A stretch of DNA of 64,000 bases from Rhodospirillaceae bacterium SYSU D60007 (GTDB taxonomy: Bacteria; Pseudomonadota; Alphaproteobacteria; Reyranellales; Reyranellaceae), in contig QOCQ01000002.1 of NCBI GenBank assembly GCA_003574685.1, positions 248,001-312,000 on the forward strand, written 5' to 3'. The stretch's first letter is position 1; every line of letters begins with the position of its first letter. The notes under the pieces are model-generated. The model ran no database searches. It was not told the DNA's origin and saw nothing but the letters and a program-made list of their open reading frames with translations. Positions 1 to 8,452 of this stretch are shown one piece after another. Both the position numbers and the translations under genes were made by a program.

Positions 1-66
1 GCACGCGAGGCGCAACTCGACCCGTCGCGGCAGGCCGTCTATCCTGCAGTCGAACGGTTGCTGTGA
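1..66 (+). CDS. C-terminal end of an unidentified protein (partial)
   Basis: An open frame runs from the first base and stops with TGA at 64-66, giving 21 residues that end in VERLL. It lies 10 bases before mtnA on the same strand, so it is probably the last part of an upstream gene in the same operon. Methionine-salvage genes such as mtnP often neighbour mtnA, but the fragment is too short to identify. Confidence 0.5.
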   Translation, partial: AREAQLDPSRQAVYPAVERLL

Positions 67-76
67 CCGGGCGCTG

Positions 77-1225
77 ATGAACATAGATGGCAAGCCGTAC
101 CGGACCATCTGGCTCGCCGCCGACGGCAGGGCGGTCGAGGTCATCGACCAGACGCGCCTGCCGCACGCGTTCGCAACCGTCCGCCTCGCCACGATGACGC
201 AGGTGGCCGATGCGATCCGCGGCATGACGGTGCGCGGCGCGCCGCTGATCGGGGCTGCGGGCGCTTGGGGCATGGCGCTCGCCATGGCAGAGCAGCCGTC
301 GGACGCCATGCTGGCGCGGGCGTATGATGTGCTGCTGGCGACCCGTCCGACGGCGGTAAATCTGCGCTGGGCGCTGGACGATCTGCGCGCGCGATTGGCC
401 ACGCTGCCCCCGGCAGAACGACGGGCAGCGGCGTACGCGCGGGCCGCGGAAATCTGTGACGAGGATGTCGCCACCTGCCGCGCTATCGGCAGCAGCGGCC
501 TCCCCCTCATCGAAGCCATCGCACGGCGCAAGCCAGCCGGTGCGCGGGTCAACGCCCTGACCCATTGCAATGCCGGCTGGCTGGCAACTGTGGACTGGGG
601 CACGGCGCTGGCGCCGATCTACCGCGCGCACGATTCAGGCATCGACATTCATGTCTGGGTGGACGAAACCCGCCCGCGCAATCAGGGTGCGGGCCTCACC
701 GCTTTCGAGCTGGGACGCCACGGTGTGCCGCATACGGTGATTGCCGACAATGCCGGCGGCCACCTCATCCAGCGGGGCATGGTCGATTTCTGCATCGTCG
801 GCACCGACCGCACCACGCGCAACGGCGATGTCTGCAACAAGATCGGCACCTACCTGAAGGCACTGGCGGCGCACGACAACGGCGTGCCGTTCTATGTGGC
901 GCTGCCGTACCCGACCATCGACTGGACGCTGGATGATGGCGTGCGCGACATCCCGATCGAGCAGCGCGATCCGCTGGAGGTGTCGCACGTTTCGGGCCGC
1001 ACATCGGCCGGCCGGCTGGACTCGGTGGCTGTCGTGCCGGACGGCACGCCGGTCGCCAACTACGGCTTCGATGTGACGCCCGCGCGTCTGGTCACCGCCC
1101 TCATCACCGAACGCGGCATCTGCCCCGCCAGCGAAGCCGGCCTCCTGTCGCTCTACCCGGAACGCCGGACTCACCAGCCTTCTCCCCGCGAAGGCGGGGA
1201 GAAGGTGGCGCGCAGCGCCGGATGA
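77..1225 (+). CDS. mtnA: S-methyl-5-thioribose-1-phosphate isomerase
   Basis: Isomerises methylthioribose-1-phosphate to methylthioribulose-1-phosphate in the cytosolic methionine salvage pathway. The 382-residue product has the family landmarks: an N-terminal segment containing [14 protein letters not shown] (about residues 50-63), the catalytic cysteine in THCNAG (about 160) and [18 protein letters not shown] (about 240-257), which supplies the catalytic aspartate. Length is slightly above the usual 340-370 residues. The excess is a C-terminal tail encoded by an intergenic-type palindromic repeat (1178-1231), so the last roughly 20 residues are probably not ancestral. No strong ribosome binding site is visible before the ATG, and close spacing to the upstream fragment suggests co-transcription. 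Confidence 0.93.
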   Translation: MNIDGKPYRTIWLAADGRAVEVIDQTRLPHAFATVRLATMTQVADAIRGMTVRGAPLIGAAGAWGMALAMAEQPSDAMLARAYDVLLATRPTAVNLRWALDDLRARLATLPPAERRAAAYARAAEICDEDVATCRAIGSSGLPLIEAIARRKPAGARVNALTHCNAGWLATVDWGTALAPIYRAHDSGIDIHVWVDETRPRNQGAGLTAFELGRHGVPHTVIADNAGGHLIQRGMVDFCIVGTDRTTRNGDVCNKIGTYLKALAAHDNGVPFYVALPYPTIDWTLDDGVRDIPIEQRDPLEVSHVSGRTSAGRLDSVAVVPDGTPVANYGFDVTPARLVTALITERGICPASEAGLLSLYPERRTHQPSPREGGEKVARSAG

Positions 1226-1231
1226 GGGGCT
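1178..1231. repeat. Palindromic repeat inserted at the mtnA 3' end
   Basis: A perfect hairpin has 12-base arms CCTTCTCCCCGC (1178-1189) and GCGGGGAGAAGG (1194-1205) with loop GAAG. It is followed by GGCGCGCAGCGCCGGATGAG, a second small palindrome. Related elements lie at 29932, 53038 and 60274-60413. The element is read through by mtnA and supplies its stop codon. Confidence 0.8.
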
Positions 1232-1285
1232 TTTCGGCGCCGCAACGAACGCGGCACGCCGCTGCAGAACTATGTCGTTCGGTTC

Positions 1286-1323
1286 CTCGTCCCGAGAACA
1301 CGCTCGCTTTGCTTGGGATGACG
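1286..1323. repeat. Degenerate copy of the TCATCCCGAG hairpin repeat
   Basis: TCGTCCCGAG, then CTCGCTTTGCTTGGGATGAC, resembles the two complete elements at 5011-5077 and 23460-23527, but the left arm is eroded. It sits between the convergent mtnA and ahpD genes, a typical place for such repeats. Confidence 0.5.
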
Positions 1324-1331
1324 GATTCGCT

Positions 1332-1889
1332 TTACGCCGCGGCGGAGATGGCGGGTGACGTGTCGGCCATCGCCTGCTCGCCTTCCAGCGTCGCGGCGAC
1401 GGCGTGGACGGTGGCGGCGATACGCACGGCGGCCTGCACCTGCTCGACACCCAGCCCGGCCTTGCGCAGCTCGTGCTCGTGCGACTCAAGGCACATGCCG
1501 CAGCCATTCACGGCGGAAACGGCCAGCGACCACAGCTCGAAATCGGCCTTCTCGACACCGGGCTTCGCGATGGCATTCATCCGCAGCCTGGCCGGCAACG
1601 TCTTGTAGTCGCCGCCCACGAGATGGACGAAGCGGTAGTAGACGTTGTTCATGGCCATGATTGCCGCCGCCGTCTTGGCCGCATTCAGCGCCTCGGGCGA
1701 GAGCTGAGGCGCAAACTCGGCGAGGATGGCGCGCAGCGTCGTGTCATTGCGGCTCGCAATCGCGCTCGCGATGAACGTGCCCGCCCGCTGCTGCTGCGTC
1801 AGGGCCGGCTCGGCCGCCAGGGTCGAGAGGTTCAGCTTCAGGTCGCGCGCATACTCGGGCAGCGCGTTCTTCAGGACTTCAAGCGACAT
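1332..1889 (-). CDS. ahpD: Alkyl hydroperoxide reductase AhpD (carboxymuconolactone decarboxylase family)
   Basis: Thiol-dependent peroxidase/reductant partner of AhpC in peroxide detoxification. The 185-residue product starts [10 protein letters not shown] and carries the redox motif [14 protein letters not shown] (about residues 127-140), with the CxxC pair and following histidine used in the proton relay. The longer open frame to 2249 overlaps ahpC and is rejected; the ATG at 1889 is preceded by CCGGAG at proper spacing and gives the normal family length. It lies 71 bases downstream of ahpC on the same strand, so the two likely form one OxyR-controlled operon. Confidence 0.93.
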   Translation of the reverse strand: MSLEVLKNALPEYARDLKLNLSTLAAEPALTQQQRAGTFIASAIASRNDTTLRAILAEFAPQLSPEALNAAKTAAAIMAMNNVYYRFVHLVGGDYKTLPARLRMNAIAKPGVEKADFELWSLAVSAVNGCGMCLESHEHELRKAGLGVEQVQAAVRIAATVHAVAATLEGEQAMADTSPAISAAA

Positions 1890-1960
1890 CGTTTGCTCCG
1901 GAAAGAAAAGGGGCGGGGGACGTCGGCCCGCGAAGGAGATCGGAGCCGGCGTCCGGGACG

Positions 1961-2503
1961 TCAGGCGGCGGGCTTCAGCACCGCGTCGCCCTTCTGCCAG
2001 TTGCAGGGGCAGAGCTCGTCGGTCTGCAAAGCGTCGAGCACGCGCAGGACTTCCTGCGGGTTGCGGCCGACGCTGAGATCGTTGACCGACACGAAGCGGA
2101 TCACGCCGTCCGGATCGACGACGAAGGTGGCACGCAGCGCCACACCTTCCTGCTTGTCGAGAATGCCGAAGGCACTCGACAGCTCGCGCTTGATGTCCGC
2201 CAGCATCGGGAACGGCAGGGCCTTGAGGTCCGGATGGTTCTGGCGCCATGCAAGGTGCACGTACTCGCTATCCGTGCTGACGCCGTAGATCACCGCGTCG
2301 CGGTCCTTGAATTCGCCGTTGAGCTTGCCGAAGGCTGCGATCTCGGTCGGGCACACGAAGGTGAAGTCCTTCGGCCAAAAGAAGATCACGCGCCATTTGC
2401 CGGTATCGGTCCGGTCGGTCACGTCGGTGAAGGCGTGCTTCGGATCAGTCGAAACCACGGCCTTGAGTTCGAACGGGGGCAGCTTGTCGCCAACAGTCAG
2501 CAT
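1961..2503 (-). CDS. ahpC: Peroxiredoxin AhpC
   Basis: Two-cysteine peroxiredoxin reducing hydrogen peroxide and organic peroxides. The 180-residue product contains the peroxidatic motif FTFVCPTE (about residues 42-49) and a C-terminal resolving cysteine region, [10 protein letters not shown], near 165-174. The start at 2503 ([11 protein letters not shown]) has a strong AAGGAG eight bases upstream; the in-frame ATG at 2536 lacks one. CPCNW resembles the AhpC subtype that pairs with AhpD, and ahpD follows. It is divergent from oxyR. Confidence 0.95.
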   Translation of the reverse strand: MLTVGDKLPPFELKAVVSTDPKHAFTDVTDRTDTGKWRVIFFWPKDFTFVCPTEIAAFGKLNGEFKDRDAVIYGVSTDSEYVHLAWRQNHPDLKALPFPMLADIKRELSSAFGILDKQEGVALRATFVVDPDGVIRFVSVNDLSVGRNPQEVLRVLDALQTDELCPCNWQKGDAVLKPAA

Positions 2504-2639
2504 TTGCTTCTCCTTCGAGGTCATGCGGGCGGCCATCGGGCTGCTCGCCTGGAGTATCCGCCTAGGAACGATTGATATTTAGAAGCGATCCAATATATGA
2601 TCCAATGAATTGATATGAATTGAATGATCGAAATTTTCG
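2504..2639. promoter_or_regulatory. Divergent ahpC/oxyR promoter region
   Basis: This AT-rich 136-base gap separates the divergent ahpC and oxyR genes. It has two GATCCAAT direct repeats (2587-2594 and 2599-2606) 12 bases apart, i.e. about one helical turn. On the minus strand TTGGAT (2606-2601) and TAAATA are spaced like a -35/-10 pair for ahpC. OxyR binding here is inferred from family behaviour. Confidence 0.55.
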
Positions 2640-2641
2640 AT
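2627..2641. promoter_or_regulatory. LysR-type ATC-N9-GAT box over the oxyR start
   Basis: ATCGAAATTTTCGAT is palindromic except for its central base and fits the T-N11-A (ATC-N9-GAT) site of LysR-family regulators. It overlaps the first two bases of the oxyR ATG, which suggests negative autoregulation. Confidence 0.55.
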
Positions 2642-3569
2642 GAAGAACCTGCCCAGCCTGCGCCAGTTGCGCTATCTCGTCGCAGTCGCCGATACGGGTC
2701 ATTTCGGCCGCGCGGCCGAGCGCTGCGCCGTGACGCAATCGACCCTCAGCGCCGGTCTGAAGGAGCTGGAAGGCACGCTGGGCACAGCGCTGATCGAGCG
2801 CGACCGGCGCACGGCAAGCCCCACGCCTGTCGGTGCCGAGATCGTGGCCCGCGCCCGCCGCCTGCTGGCCGAAGCCGAGGATCTGGTGGATCTGGCGCGC
2901 GGTGCGGCGGCGCCCCTGAGCGGACCGCTGCGCATCGGCGTCATCCCGACGATCGGCCCTTACCTGCTGCCCGCATTGCTGCCCCATCTGCGCGAGCGCT
3001 ACCCGGCCTTGCAGCCCTTCCTGATCGAGGACCAGACCGCGCGCCTCGTCGAACGCTTGTCTGCCGGCGCGCTGGATGTGGCGATCCTCGCCCTGCCCTA
3101 CGATCTGCCGCGGCTTACGACGCTGGCGGTGTTCGAGGATCCGTTTCTGGTGGCCGCGCCCGAGGGGCATCCTCTCCTGCAGCACGACAGCGTGGCGCCG
3201 CAATCGCTTGCCGGCGAGAGCCTGTTGCTTCTGGCCGACGGACACTGCCTGCGCGAGCATGCGCTCTCGGCCTGCGGCCTGGGCCGTGACAGCACCGGAC
3301 AGGCCGTAGAAGCGACCAGCCTCTCGACCCTGATCCACATGGTTGATTCAGGGCTGGGCGTAACCTTGCTGCCGTTGATGGCGGTGCGCGCGGGCGCGCT
3401 GCGCGGCACGCGTATCGATACAAGGCCGCTGGCCGGACCCGACGCCAGCCGCACGGTGGGACTGGCGTGGCGTGCGAGCTCGGCGCAGGCCGAAAGCTAC
3501 AAGCTGCTGGCTGCCACCATCCGCGAGGTTGCGGGTACTAAGCCGGAGGCACTCCCGGGCCCCGCATGA
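2640..3569 (+). CDS. oxyR: LysR-family hydrogen-peroxide-inducible activator OxyR
   Basis: Transcription activator of peroxide defence genes. The 309-residue protein has the N-terminal winged helix-turn-helix (about 1-60: MKNLPSLRQLRYLVAVADTG, then FGRAAERCAVTQSTLSAGLK) and a LysR substrate-binding domain (about 88-295). The segment LADGHCLREHALSAC holds two cysteines matching the OxyR redox pair (C199/C208 in E. coli numbering). The divergent ahpC-ahpD operon is the obvious target. The 3' end overlaps the convergent PaiB-like gene by 32 bases. Confidence 0.93.
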   Translation: MKNLPSLRQLRYLVAVADTGHFGRAAERCAVTQSTLSAGLKELEGTLGTALIERDRRTASPTPVGAEIVARARRLLAEAEDLVDLARGAAAPLSGPLRIGVIPTIGPYLLPALLPHLRERYPALQPFLIEDQTARLVERLSAGALDVAILALPYDLPRLTTLAVFEDPFLVAAPEGHPLLQHDSVAPQSLAGESLLLLADGHCLREHALSACGLGRDSTGQAVEATSLSTLIHMVDSGLGVTLLPLMAVRAGALRGTRIDTRPLAGPDASRTVGLAWRASSAQAESYKLLAATIREVAGTKPEALPGPA

Positions 3570-4173
3570 GCGCGGCGACGGCGATGTTGTCCTCGCCGCC
3601 CTGCTTCTCCAGCGCATCGGCGGCGGCGTGGCGATCGGCATCGAGACGGTTCTGGCCGAGCTTGGCCTTTGCCTGCAGACGGCTGATCGGCATGTCGAAG
3701 GCCACGATGCCCTTCATCTGCGCCAGCGCATTGCCCGGCGGCAGCCGGGCGGTGCTCCACGGTTGGCGCAGTGACGACTCGAAGCGTGCCGCCAGCCGCT
3801 CGACCACCGACAGCGCGTCCGCGTCATTCTCAAGGATGCGCGGCGCGCCATAGGCGTGCACGGCGGTGTAGTTCCAGGTCGGCACGAGATTGGGGCTGGC
3901 GTACCAGTTCGGCGAGATATAGGCGTGCGGTCCGTGGAAGATGGCGAGCGACGGCGTGCCACGGGCGAACAGGCGCCAGTGCGGATTGGCACGCGCCACG
4001 TGGCCCACCAGCTTGCCGTACGGCGAGCCGTCTTCCTCTAACAACAGCGGCAGATGCGTGACGAAGGGCGCGCCCTCCTCATCTGTCGAGACCAGCGTTG
4101 CAAAAGAACGCGCGTGCATCAGGGCTTTCGCGGCGGCCTCGTCTTTGAGATCGAAATGCGGCGGTACATACAT
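3538..4173 (-). CDS. FMN-binding PaiB-family protein
   Basis: A 211-residue member of the PaiB/FMN-binding split-barrel family, annotated as negative transcriptional regulators or flavin-binding proteins. Typical landmarks are the start MYVPPHF, FVTHLPLLL, GHVARANPHW, FHGPHAYISPNWY (about 79-91) and VPTWNYTAVHAYG (about 97-109). The molecular function of most members is not established. The gene converges on oxyR and overlaps it by 32 bases, so the two transcripts may interfere; nothing else ties it to peroxide control. Confidence 0.88.
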   Translation of the reverse strand: MYVPPHFDLKDEAAAKALMHARSFATLVSTDEEGAPFVTHLPLLLEEDGSPYGKLVGHVARANPHWRLFARGTPSLAIFHGPHAYISPNWYASPNLVPTWNYTAVHAYGAPRILENDADALSVVERLAARFESSLRQPWSTARLPPGNALAQMKGIVAFDMPISRLQAKAKLGQNRLDADRHAAADALEKQGGEDNIAVAALMRGPGVPPA

Positions 4174-4312
4174 TGACGACTTCCTCGCGCAATCCGGCGG
4201 CGTTTACGGCGGCACCGGGCACGGTTCAAAGGAATTCGCCGGTTGTGGGACAAGATAATTGTCCGGCACACGGCACAGGCTCTATTGTCCTGCCTTCATC
4301 CGGGAGGAGTGC

Positions 4313-4984
4313 ATGGCTGAAACCATTCGCCTGAAGGCAAAGGACGGCGCCGAGATCGGCGGCTATCTCGCGGTACCGTCGGGGACGCCCAAAGGGCACC
4401 TGATCGTCGTCATGGAGATTTTCGGGGTCAACCATCACATCAAGGCCGTCACTGACCGGCTGGCGGGCGACGGTTACGTGGCGCTGGCACCGCAGTTCTT
4501 CGACCGCATCAAGCCCGGCATCGAGCTCGGCTATACGCCCGAAGGCATCGCGCAAGGACGCGATCACGTCATGGCGCTGGGCTTCGACAAGGCGCTGGCC
4601 GATGTCGAGTCCGGCATCGCGGCGCTAAAGGCACGGGGTGCGAAGAAGGTCGGCATTACCGGCTTCTGCTGGGGTGGCACCATCACCTGGCTCACCGCCT
4701 GTCGCCTGCCGGTCGATGCCGCGGTCGGCTACTATGGCGGCGGCATTCACGGCGCGCGCCAGGAGAAGCCGAAATGCCCGACCATGCTGCATTTCGGCGA
4801 CAAGGACGCGCACATCCCGATGACGCATGTCAACGAGCTGCGCGAGCTGCACAAGGATGTGACGATCTACGACTACCCGGCTGACCACGGCTTCCACTGC
4901 GACGAACGCGGCAGCTACGACGCCGCGGCGGCGAAGACTGCCTATGGCCGCACGCTGGAATTCTTCGCCAGGCACCTGGCCTGA
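4313..4984 (+). CDS. Dienelactone hydrolase family protein
   Basis: Alpha/beta hydrolase of the carboxymethylenebutenolidase type, 223 residues, cytosolic. The nucleophile is a cysteine in GFCWGG (about residues 119-124). The acid is probably the aspartate of HFGDKDAHIP, and the histidine lies in DHGFHCDERGSYD. The start at 4313 has GGGAGGAG just upstream; the open frame extends to 4259 without such support. Dienelactone hydrolases act in chlorocatechol degradation, but many homologues have other esters or lactones as substrates, and there are no catechol genes nearby, so the substrate is unknown. Confidence 0.9.
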   Translation: MAETIRLKAKDGAEIGGYLAVPSGTPKGHLIVVMEIFGVNHHIKAVTDRLAGDGYVALAPQFFDRIKPGIELGYTPEGIAQGRDHVMALGFDKALADVESGIAALKARGAKKVGITGFCWGGTITWLTACRLPVDAAVGYYGGGIHGARQEKPKCPTMLHFGDKDAHIPMTHVNELRELHKDVTIYDYPADHGFHCDERGSYDAAAAKTAYGRTLEFFARHLA

Positions 4985-5010
4985 AGAGGCCAGTTCGGGC
5001 ATCGGCCGTT

Positions 5011-5077
5011 TGTCATCCCGAGCGCAGCGAGGGATCTTTCCGCCGACGCAAGATCCCTCGCTTCGCTCGGGATGACA
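5011..5077. repeat. TCATCCCGAG hairpin repeat, copy 1
   Basis: A 67-base element with near-perfect inverted arms: TGTCATCCCGAGCGCAGCGA with GGGATCTT, and its reverse complement ending GGGATGACA. A second copy is at 23460-23527 and a decayed one at 1286. It lies between two convergent genes and could act as a bidirectional terminator, although no T-run follows. Confidence 0.85.
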
Positions 5078-5119
5078 GGAGTGCTGCGGCACGAACGAAG
5101 GCTGTCTCCGCGAAGAAGC

Positions 5120-6061
5120 TCAGAGCGTCGAGGTTTCACGGGCGCGGCGGCGCTCGTAGGACTGGAGGTGCGCGTAGGCAAAGCGCAGGTTCGGCGCCGC
5201 GATACCTGCTTTCGCGGCGCGCGCCAGCAGGTCGCCCACGATATGGTCGGCCTCCACCCGTCCGCCGCGTTCAAGGTCGTAGAGCATGGACGCGGCGAAC
5301 AGCGAGTTGCGTGCCAGCACGATACCTTCGACGGCAGCAATCGCCTTCTCTGACGGCGCGTGACCGGCCGCCGCCGCCACCTGGCGGCATTCTTCGATAG
5401 TCTCGCGCACCAGCCGCTCGCCCTCGTCGGCACCGAGAATGTCGCCTACGGGCGCGCGCATCGCGCAGGTGAGCGAGGCCAGCGTGCCCAGCATCACCCA
5501 CTTGTCCCACATGTCCTGCACGATGTCGGAATGCAGGCCGCCATCGACGCCGGCCGGCTTCAGTGACTCGGCGAGCCATGCCAGCGATGCGCGCGGCGCC
5601 CGGCCCTTCTCGCGCTCGCCGAAGCTCAGTCCCGCAAAGGGACTGTTGTGCATCACGGTGCCATCCGGCGCCAGCGCTGCGCCGATGCGCGCGACACCGC
5701 CCACTACCCGGGCGGCCCCGAAACGATGGTCGAGCGCATCCATGTGCTTCATGCCGTTCAGCACCGGCACGATCGTTGTGCCCTCGCTCACGCCTGGCGC
5801 AATGGCGTCCATCGCCGATCCCAGATCGTAGGCCTTGCACGACAGGAGCACGAGATCATACGGACCGCCCTGCGAGCCGTCGGCCACGGTCTTGACGGTC
5901 AGCGCCGCGTCACCCCGGGGGCTCTTGATGCGCAGGCCTTCCGCCTTCAGCTTCTCGGCCCGCGCGGCGCGCACGAGAAAGGTGACGTCTGTTCCGGCCT
6001 GGTGCAGGCGACCGCCGAAATAGCCGCCCAGTGCGCCAGCCCCGAGAATCAGAATCTTCAT
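5120..6061 (-). CDS. 2-dehydropantoate 2-reductase family protein
   Basis: NADPH-dependent ketopantoate reductase fold, 313 residues. The Rossmann motif GAGALGGYFGGRL lies at about residues 7-19, VLLSCKAYD at about 71-79, and the catalytic lysine region in WDKWVMLG at about 186-193. It could make pantoate for coenzyme A, but ApbA/PanE paralogues are common and many reduce other 2-oxo acids, so panE is not asserted. The ATG at 6061 overlaps the stop of the HAD gene upstream by one base (TGATG), indicating translational coupling; GGAGGG lies just upstream. Confidence 0.85.
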   Translation of the reverse strand: MKILILGAGALGGYFGGRLHQAGTDVTFLVRAARAEKLKAEGLRIKSPRGDAALTVKTVADGSQGGPYDLVLLSCKAYDLGSAMDAIAPGVSEGTTIVPVLNGMKHMDALDHRFGAARVVGGVARIGAALAPDGTVMHNSPFAGLSFGEREKGRAPRASLAWLAESLKPAGVDGGLHSDIVQDMWDKWVMLGTLASLTCAMRAPVGDILGADEGERLVRETIEECRQVAAAAGHAPSEKAIAAVEGIVLARNSLFAASMLYDLERGGRVEADHIVGDLLARAAKAGIAAPNLRFAYAHLQSYERRRARETSTL

Positions 6062-6777
6062 CAAGTCCCTCCAGGCCGTCCGTCTGCCAGACGCGCGACA
6101 ACCGTAGTCGTTTCAAGCCATTCGTCGAGCCACTCGACCAGATCGTCAGCCTGGTGGTGGATGTGATCCAGCGCCTGGCCGACCACCCGCTGCATGCTCT
6201 CGGGCGTACGGATCCAGACCGTCCGCATGCCCAGATCCGCCGCCGGCTTCAGATTGGCCGCAATGTCGTCCAGCATGACCGCCTGTGCCGGCCGGACGCC
6301 GTAGCGCTGCACCACGTCGCGGTAGATCGAAGCTTCCGGTTTGGGCACGTAGGCTGCGGCGACGATGTCGTAGATGGCCTCGAAATGATGCGCCACGCCC
6401 AGACGTTCCAGCACGCACTCGGCGTGCCGCACCGTGCCGTTGGTGAAGACGATCTTGCGCCCGGCCAGTCGGCCCAGCGCCGAATCCAGGGCGGGGCTGG
6501 CGATCACCGGCGAGTAATCGATGTCGTGCACGTAGTCGAGGAACTCGGTCGGCGAGATGCCGTGCTCTGTCATCAGGCCGCGCAGCGTCGTGCCGTATTT
6601 GCGCCAGAATTCCTTCTGCATGCGCTTGGCATCGTCGTAGTGCAGGTCGAGCAGGCGCGAAATGTAGTTGCCCATGCGCCGGTCGGTCTGCGCGAAAAGA
6701 TCGCAGCGCGCCGGATAGAGCGTGTTGTCGAGATCGAACAGCCAGAAATCGGGTGGCGAACCGGCGTGAGCTACCAT
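6061..6777 (-). CDS. HAD-superfamily pyrimidine 5'-nucleotidase-like protein
   Basis: A 238-residue HAD hydrolase of the SDT1/pyrimidine 5'-nucleotidase type. Motif I is FDLDNTLYP (about residues 14-22) with the nucleophilic and general-acid aspartates, motif II is VFTNG (about 109-113), motif III lysine is in YVPKPE, and motif IV is MLDD (about 168-171). The family dephosphorylates nucleotides or related monophosphates. Its stop overlaps the start of the ketopantoate-reductase-like gene, so the two are co-translated. An in vivo substrate cannot be assigned. Confidence 0.85.
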   Translation of the reverse strand: MVAHAGSPPDFWLFDLDNTLYPARCDLFAQTDRRMGNYISRLLDLHYDDAKRMQKEFWRKYGTTLRGLMTEHGISPTEFLDYVHDIDYSPVIASPALDSALGRLAGRKIVFTNGTVRHAECVLERLGVAHHFEAIYDIVAAAYVPKPEASIYRDVVQRYGVRPAQAVMLDDIAANLKPAADLGMRTVWIRTPESMQRVVGQALDHIHHQADDLVEWLDEWLETTTVVARLADGRPGGT

Positions 6778-6823
6778 GGCAGTCCCTGTACCGCCGCTGC
6801 TTCGCCTTGTCGAGCGCGTGCCG

Positions 6824-7420
6824 TCACGCCCGCGCCTTGCGGCCCGTCATCCGGCGTACGAGCCCGGCCAGCCGCCGCAGCATCTTCGGCAGCAGCCAGC
6901 CCATGACGAGCAGGCCGATCGCCATCAGCACGAAGAACACGACGGCGTATTTGACGGCGACCCACAGGATACCGACAGCGAGCAGATCGTCACCCAGGGA
7001 AAGTGCGATGTTGCTGAACGGTTCCGGCGAACCGTTGGCGATCAGCCGCAGCCCCGACTTGGTGGTATGGGCGCCGGCCGCCAGCGTGCCACCGACAAGC
7101 GCGGCAATCACGGTCACCGTCGGATCGAGATGGCCGGCCGCGGCCGCCGCCAGGACAGCGCCCGCGGGGGCGCGCAGGAAGGTATGGATGAAGTCGTTGA
7201 CCGAATCGACCGCCGGGATCTTGTCGGCGAAAAAATTGATCGCATACATGATGCCGGCGACGATCAACACCCAGTGCGACTGCAACACCTCAAGGTCAGG
7301 CGGCAGGTCGATCGCGCCGGAGAGCCCGGCAAGCCCCAGCACCAGCACGGTGGCATAAGGATTGAGCCCGCTGGCCCATCCTGCGCCCAGACTCAGGGCA
7401 AGGCTGGGCATCAGGTCCAT
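6824..7420 (-). CDS. DUF4126 membrane protein
   Basis: A 198-residue hydrophobic protein with about four or five predicted membrane segments (for example around residues 20-45, 48-65, 85-115 and 145-180) and a basic C-terminus. It matches the DUF4126 family pattern (ALSLGAGWASGLNPYATV near the N-terminus), whose function is unknown. Its start overlaps the end of fdsD by 10 bases; the second ATG at 7411 forms TGATG with the fdsD stop and is an equally good start. It is therefore probably the last gene of the formate dehydrogenase transcript. Confidence 0.82.
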   Translation of the reverse strand: MDLMPSLALSLGAGWASGLNPYATVLVLGLAGLSGAIDLPPDLEVLQSHWVLIVAGIMYAINFFADKIPAVDSVNDFIHTFLRAPAGAVLAAAAAGHLDPTVTVIAALVGGTLAAGAHTTKSGLRLIANGSPEPFSNIALSLGDDLLAVGILWVAVKYAVVFFVLMAIGLLVMGWLLPKMLRRLAGLVRRMTGRKARA

Positions 7421-7638
7421 GTCTTCTTCACCGGCTTCAGGCTGGCCACCGCCTCGCGCACCAGCGGGTCCAGATCGTCGCCGCCAGCCGCGAGGTGGGC
7501 CTGGATCGCCGCCCGCATGCGCGGCTCCCAGAACTTCGCAAGATGATCGGCGATGCTGGCCACCGCCCTGGCATCACCCTGATGGGCGAAGAACTTGCCG
7601 ATCTGGTTGGCCATGTAGACGAGCTTGTCAGGCGACAC
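7411..7638 (-). CDS. fdsD: Formate dehydrogenase delta subunit
   Basis: A small 75-residue protein beginning with GTG (MSPDKLVYMANQIGKFF) that matches the FdsD family found only with NAD-dependent FdsABG formate dehydrogenases. In Rhodobacter capsulatus FdsD works with FdsC in maturation and can associate with the enzyme. The GTG lies inside the end of fdhD (11-base overlap), so translation is coupled to the accessory gene. Confidence 0.92.
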   Translation of the reverse strand: MSPDKLVYMANQIGKFFAHQGDARAVASIADHLAKFWEPRMRAAIQAHLAAGGDDLDPLVREAVASLKPVKKTWT

Positions 7639-8452
7639 TGGCGGCGCCCTCCATCGCCACGCGCGCGGGATGCGTGAACACCTCGAAGCCGTCGGCGCGT
7701 GCCACTGCCACCAGTGTCACCCCTGCCGCCTCCGCCGTCCGCAGGGCCAGCGCCGTAGGTGCCGAAACCGCCACGAGAACGGGCGCACCCATCGCCGCCA
7801 CCTTCTGCACCATCTCGACCGAGACGCGGCTGGTCAGCAGGATCATGCCACGCGCTGCCGGCATCGAGCCACGGGCCAGGGCACCCGCCAGCTTGTCGAG
7901 CGCATTGTGCCGACCCACATCCTCTCGCAATGCGACGAGACCCCGGCCCTGCTCACAATAGCCGGCCGCGTGCACGGCTCCGGTCTGGCGATTGAGCGCC
8001 TGTGCCACAGGCAGCGCCGAAAGCGCAGCGGCAATGTCCGCGCCCGTCACACGCAGATTGGCGGCGACGACGCGCGGGGTCCGCATCGCCTCGTCGAGGC
8101 TCTCCATGCCGCAGAGGCCGCAGCCGGTCGGCCCGGCGAGAAAGCGCCGCCGGTCCAGCAGGGCATCCGCCTGGCGGTCCGCAAGGGTCATGCGCAGCTC
8201 AATCCCCTTGTCGAGTGCGACGATCTCCAGATCGACCAGTTCGGAAAGGCTGGTGATGACGCCTTCGTTGAGGCTGAAGCCGACGGCGAAATCCTCCAGA
8301 TCGGCGGGTGTCGCCATCATCACGGCGTAGGTCGCGCGATTGTATGTCAGCGCGACCGCCGTTTCTTCCGGAATGGTACGCTCCGCCTGCGTCGTCCGCG
8401 CCCCGCGCCACGCCGTTGCGGCGACGCGACAAGCTGGCACCGGCAGGCTCAT
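7628..8452 (-). CDS. fdhD: Formate dehydrogenase accessory sulfurtransferase FdhD/FdsC
   Basis: Transfers sulfur to the molybdenum cofactor of formate dehydrogenase and delivers the bis-MGD cofactor. The 274-residue product has the cysteine loop TGCGLCGMES (about residues 122-131), the core segment ALREDVGRHNALDKLAG (about 182-198) and ILLTSRVSVEMVQKVA (about 212-227). The ATG overlaps the fdsA stop by four bases (ATGA) and the 3' end overlaps fdsD by 11, so fdsA-fdhD-fdsD are one translationally coupled unit. A much longer open frame to 9469 is the antisense-like shadow of fdsA and is rejected. Confidence 0.94.
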   Translation of the reverse strand: MSLPVPACRVAATAWRGARTTQAERTIPEETAVALTYNRATYAVMMATPADLEDFAVGFSLNEGVITSLSELVDLEIVALDKGIELRMTLADRQADALLDRRRFLAGPTGCGLCGMESLDEAMRTPRVVAANLRVTGADIAAALSALPVAQALNRQTGAVHAAGYCEQGRGLVALREDVGRHNALDKLAGALARGSMPAARGMILLTSRVSVEMVQKVAAMGAPVLVAVSAPTALALRTAEAAGVTLVAVARADGFEVFTHPARVAMEGAASVA

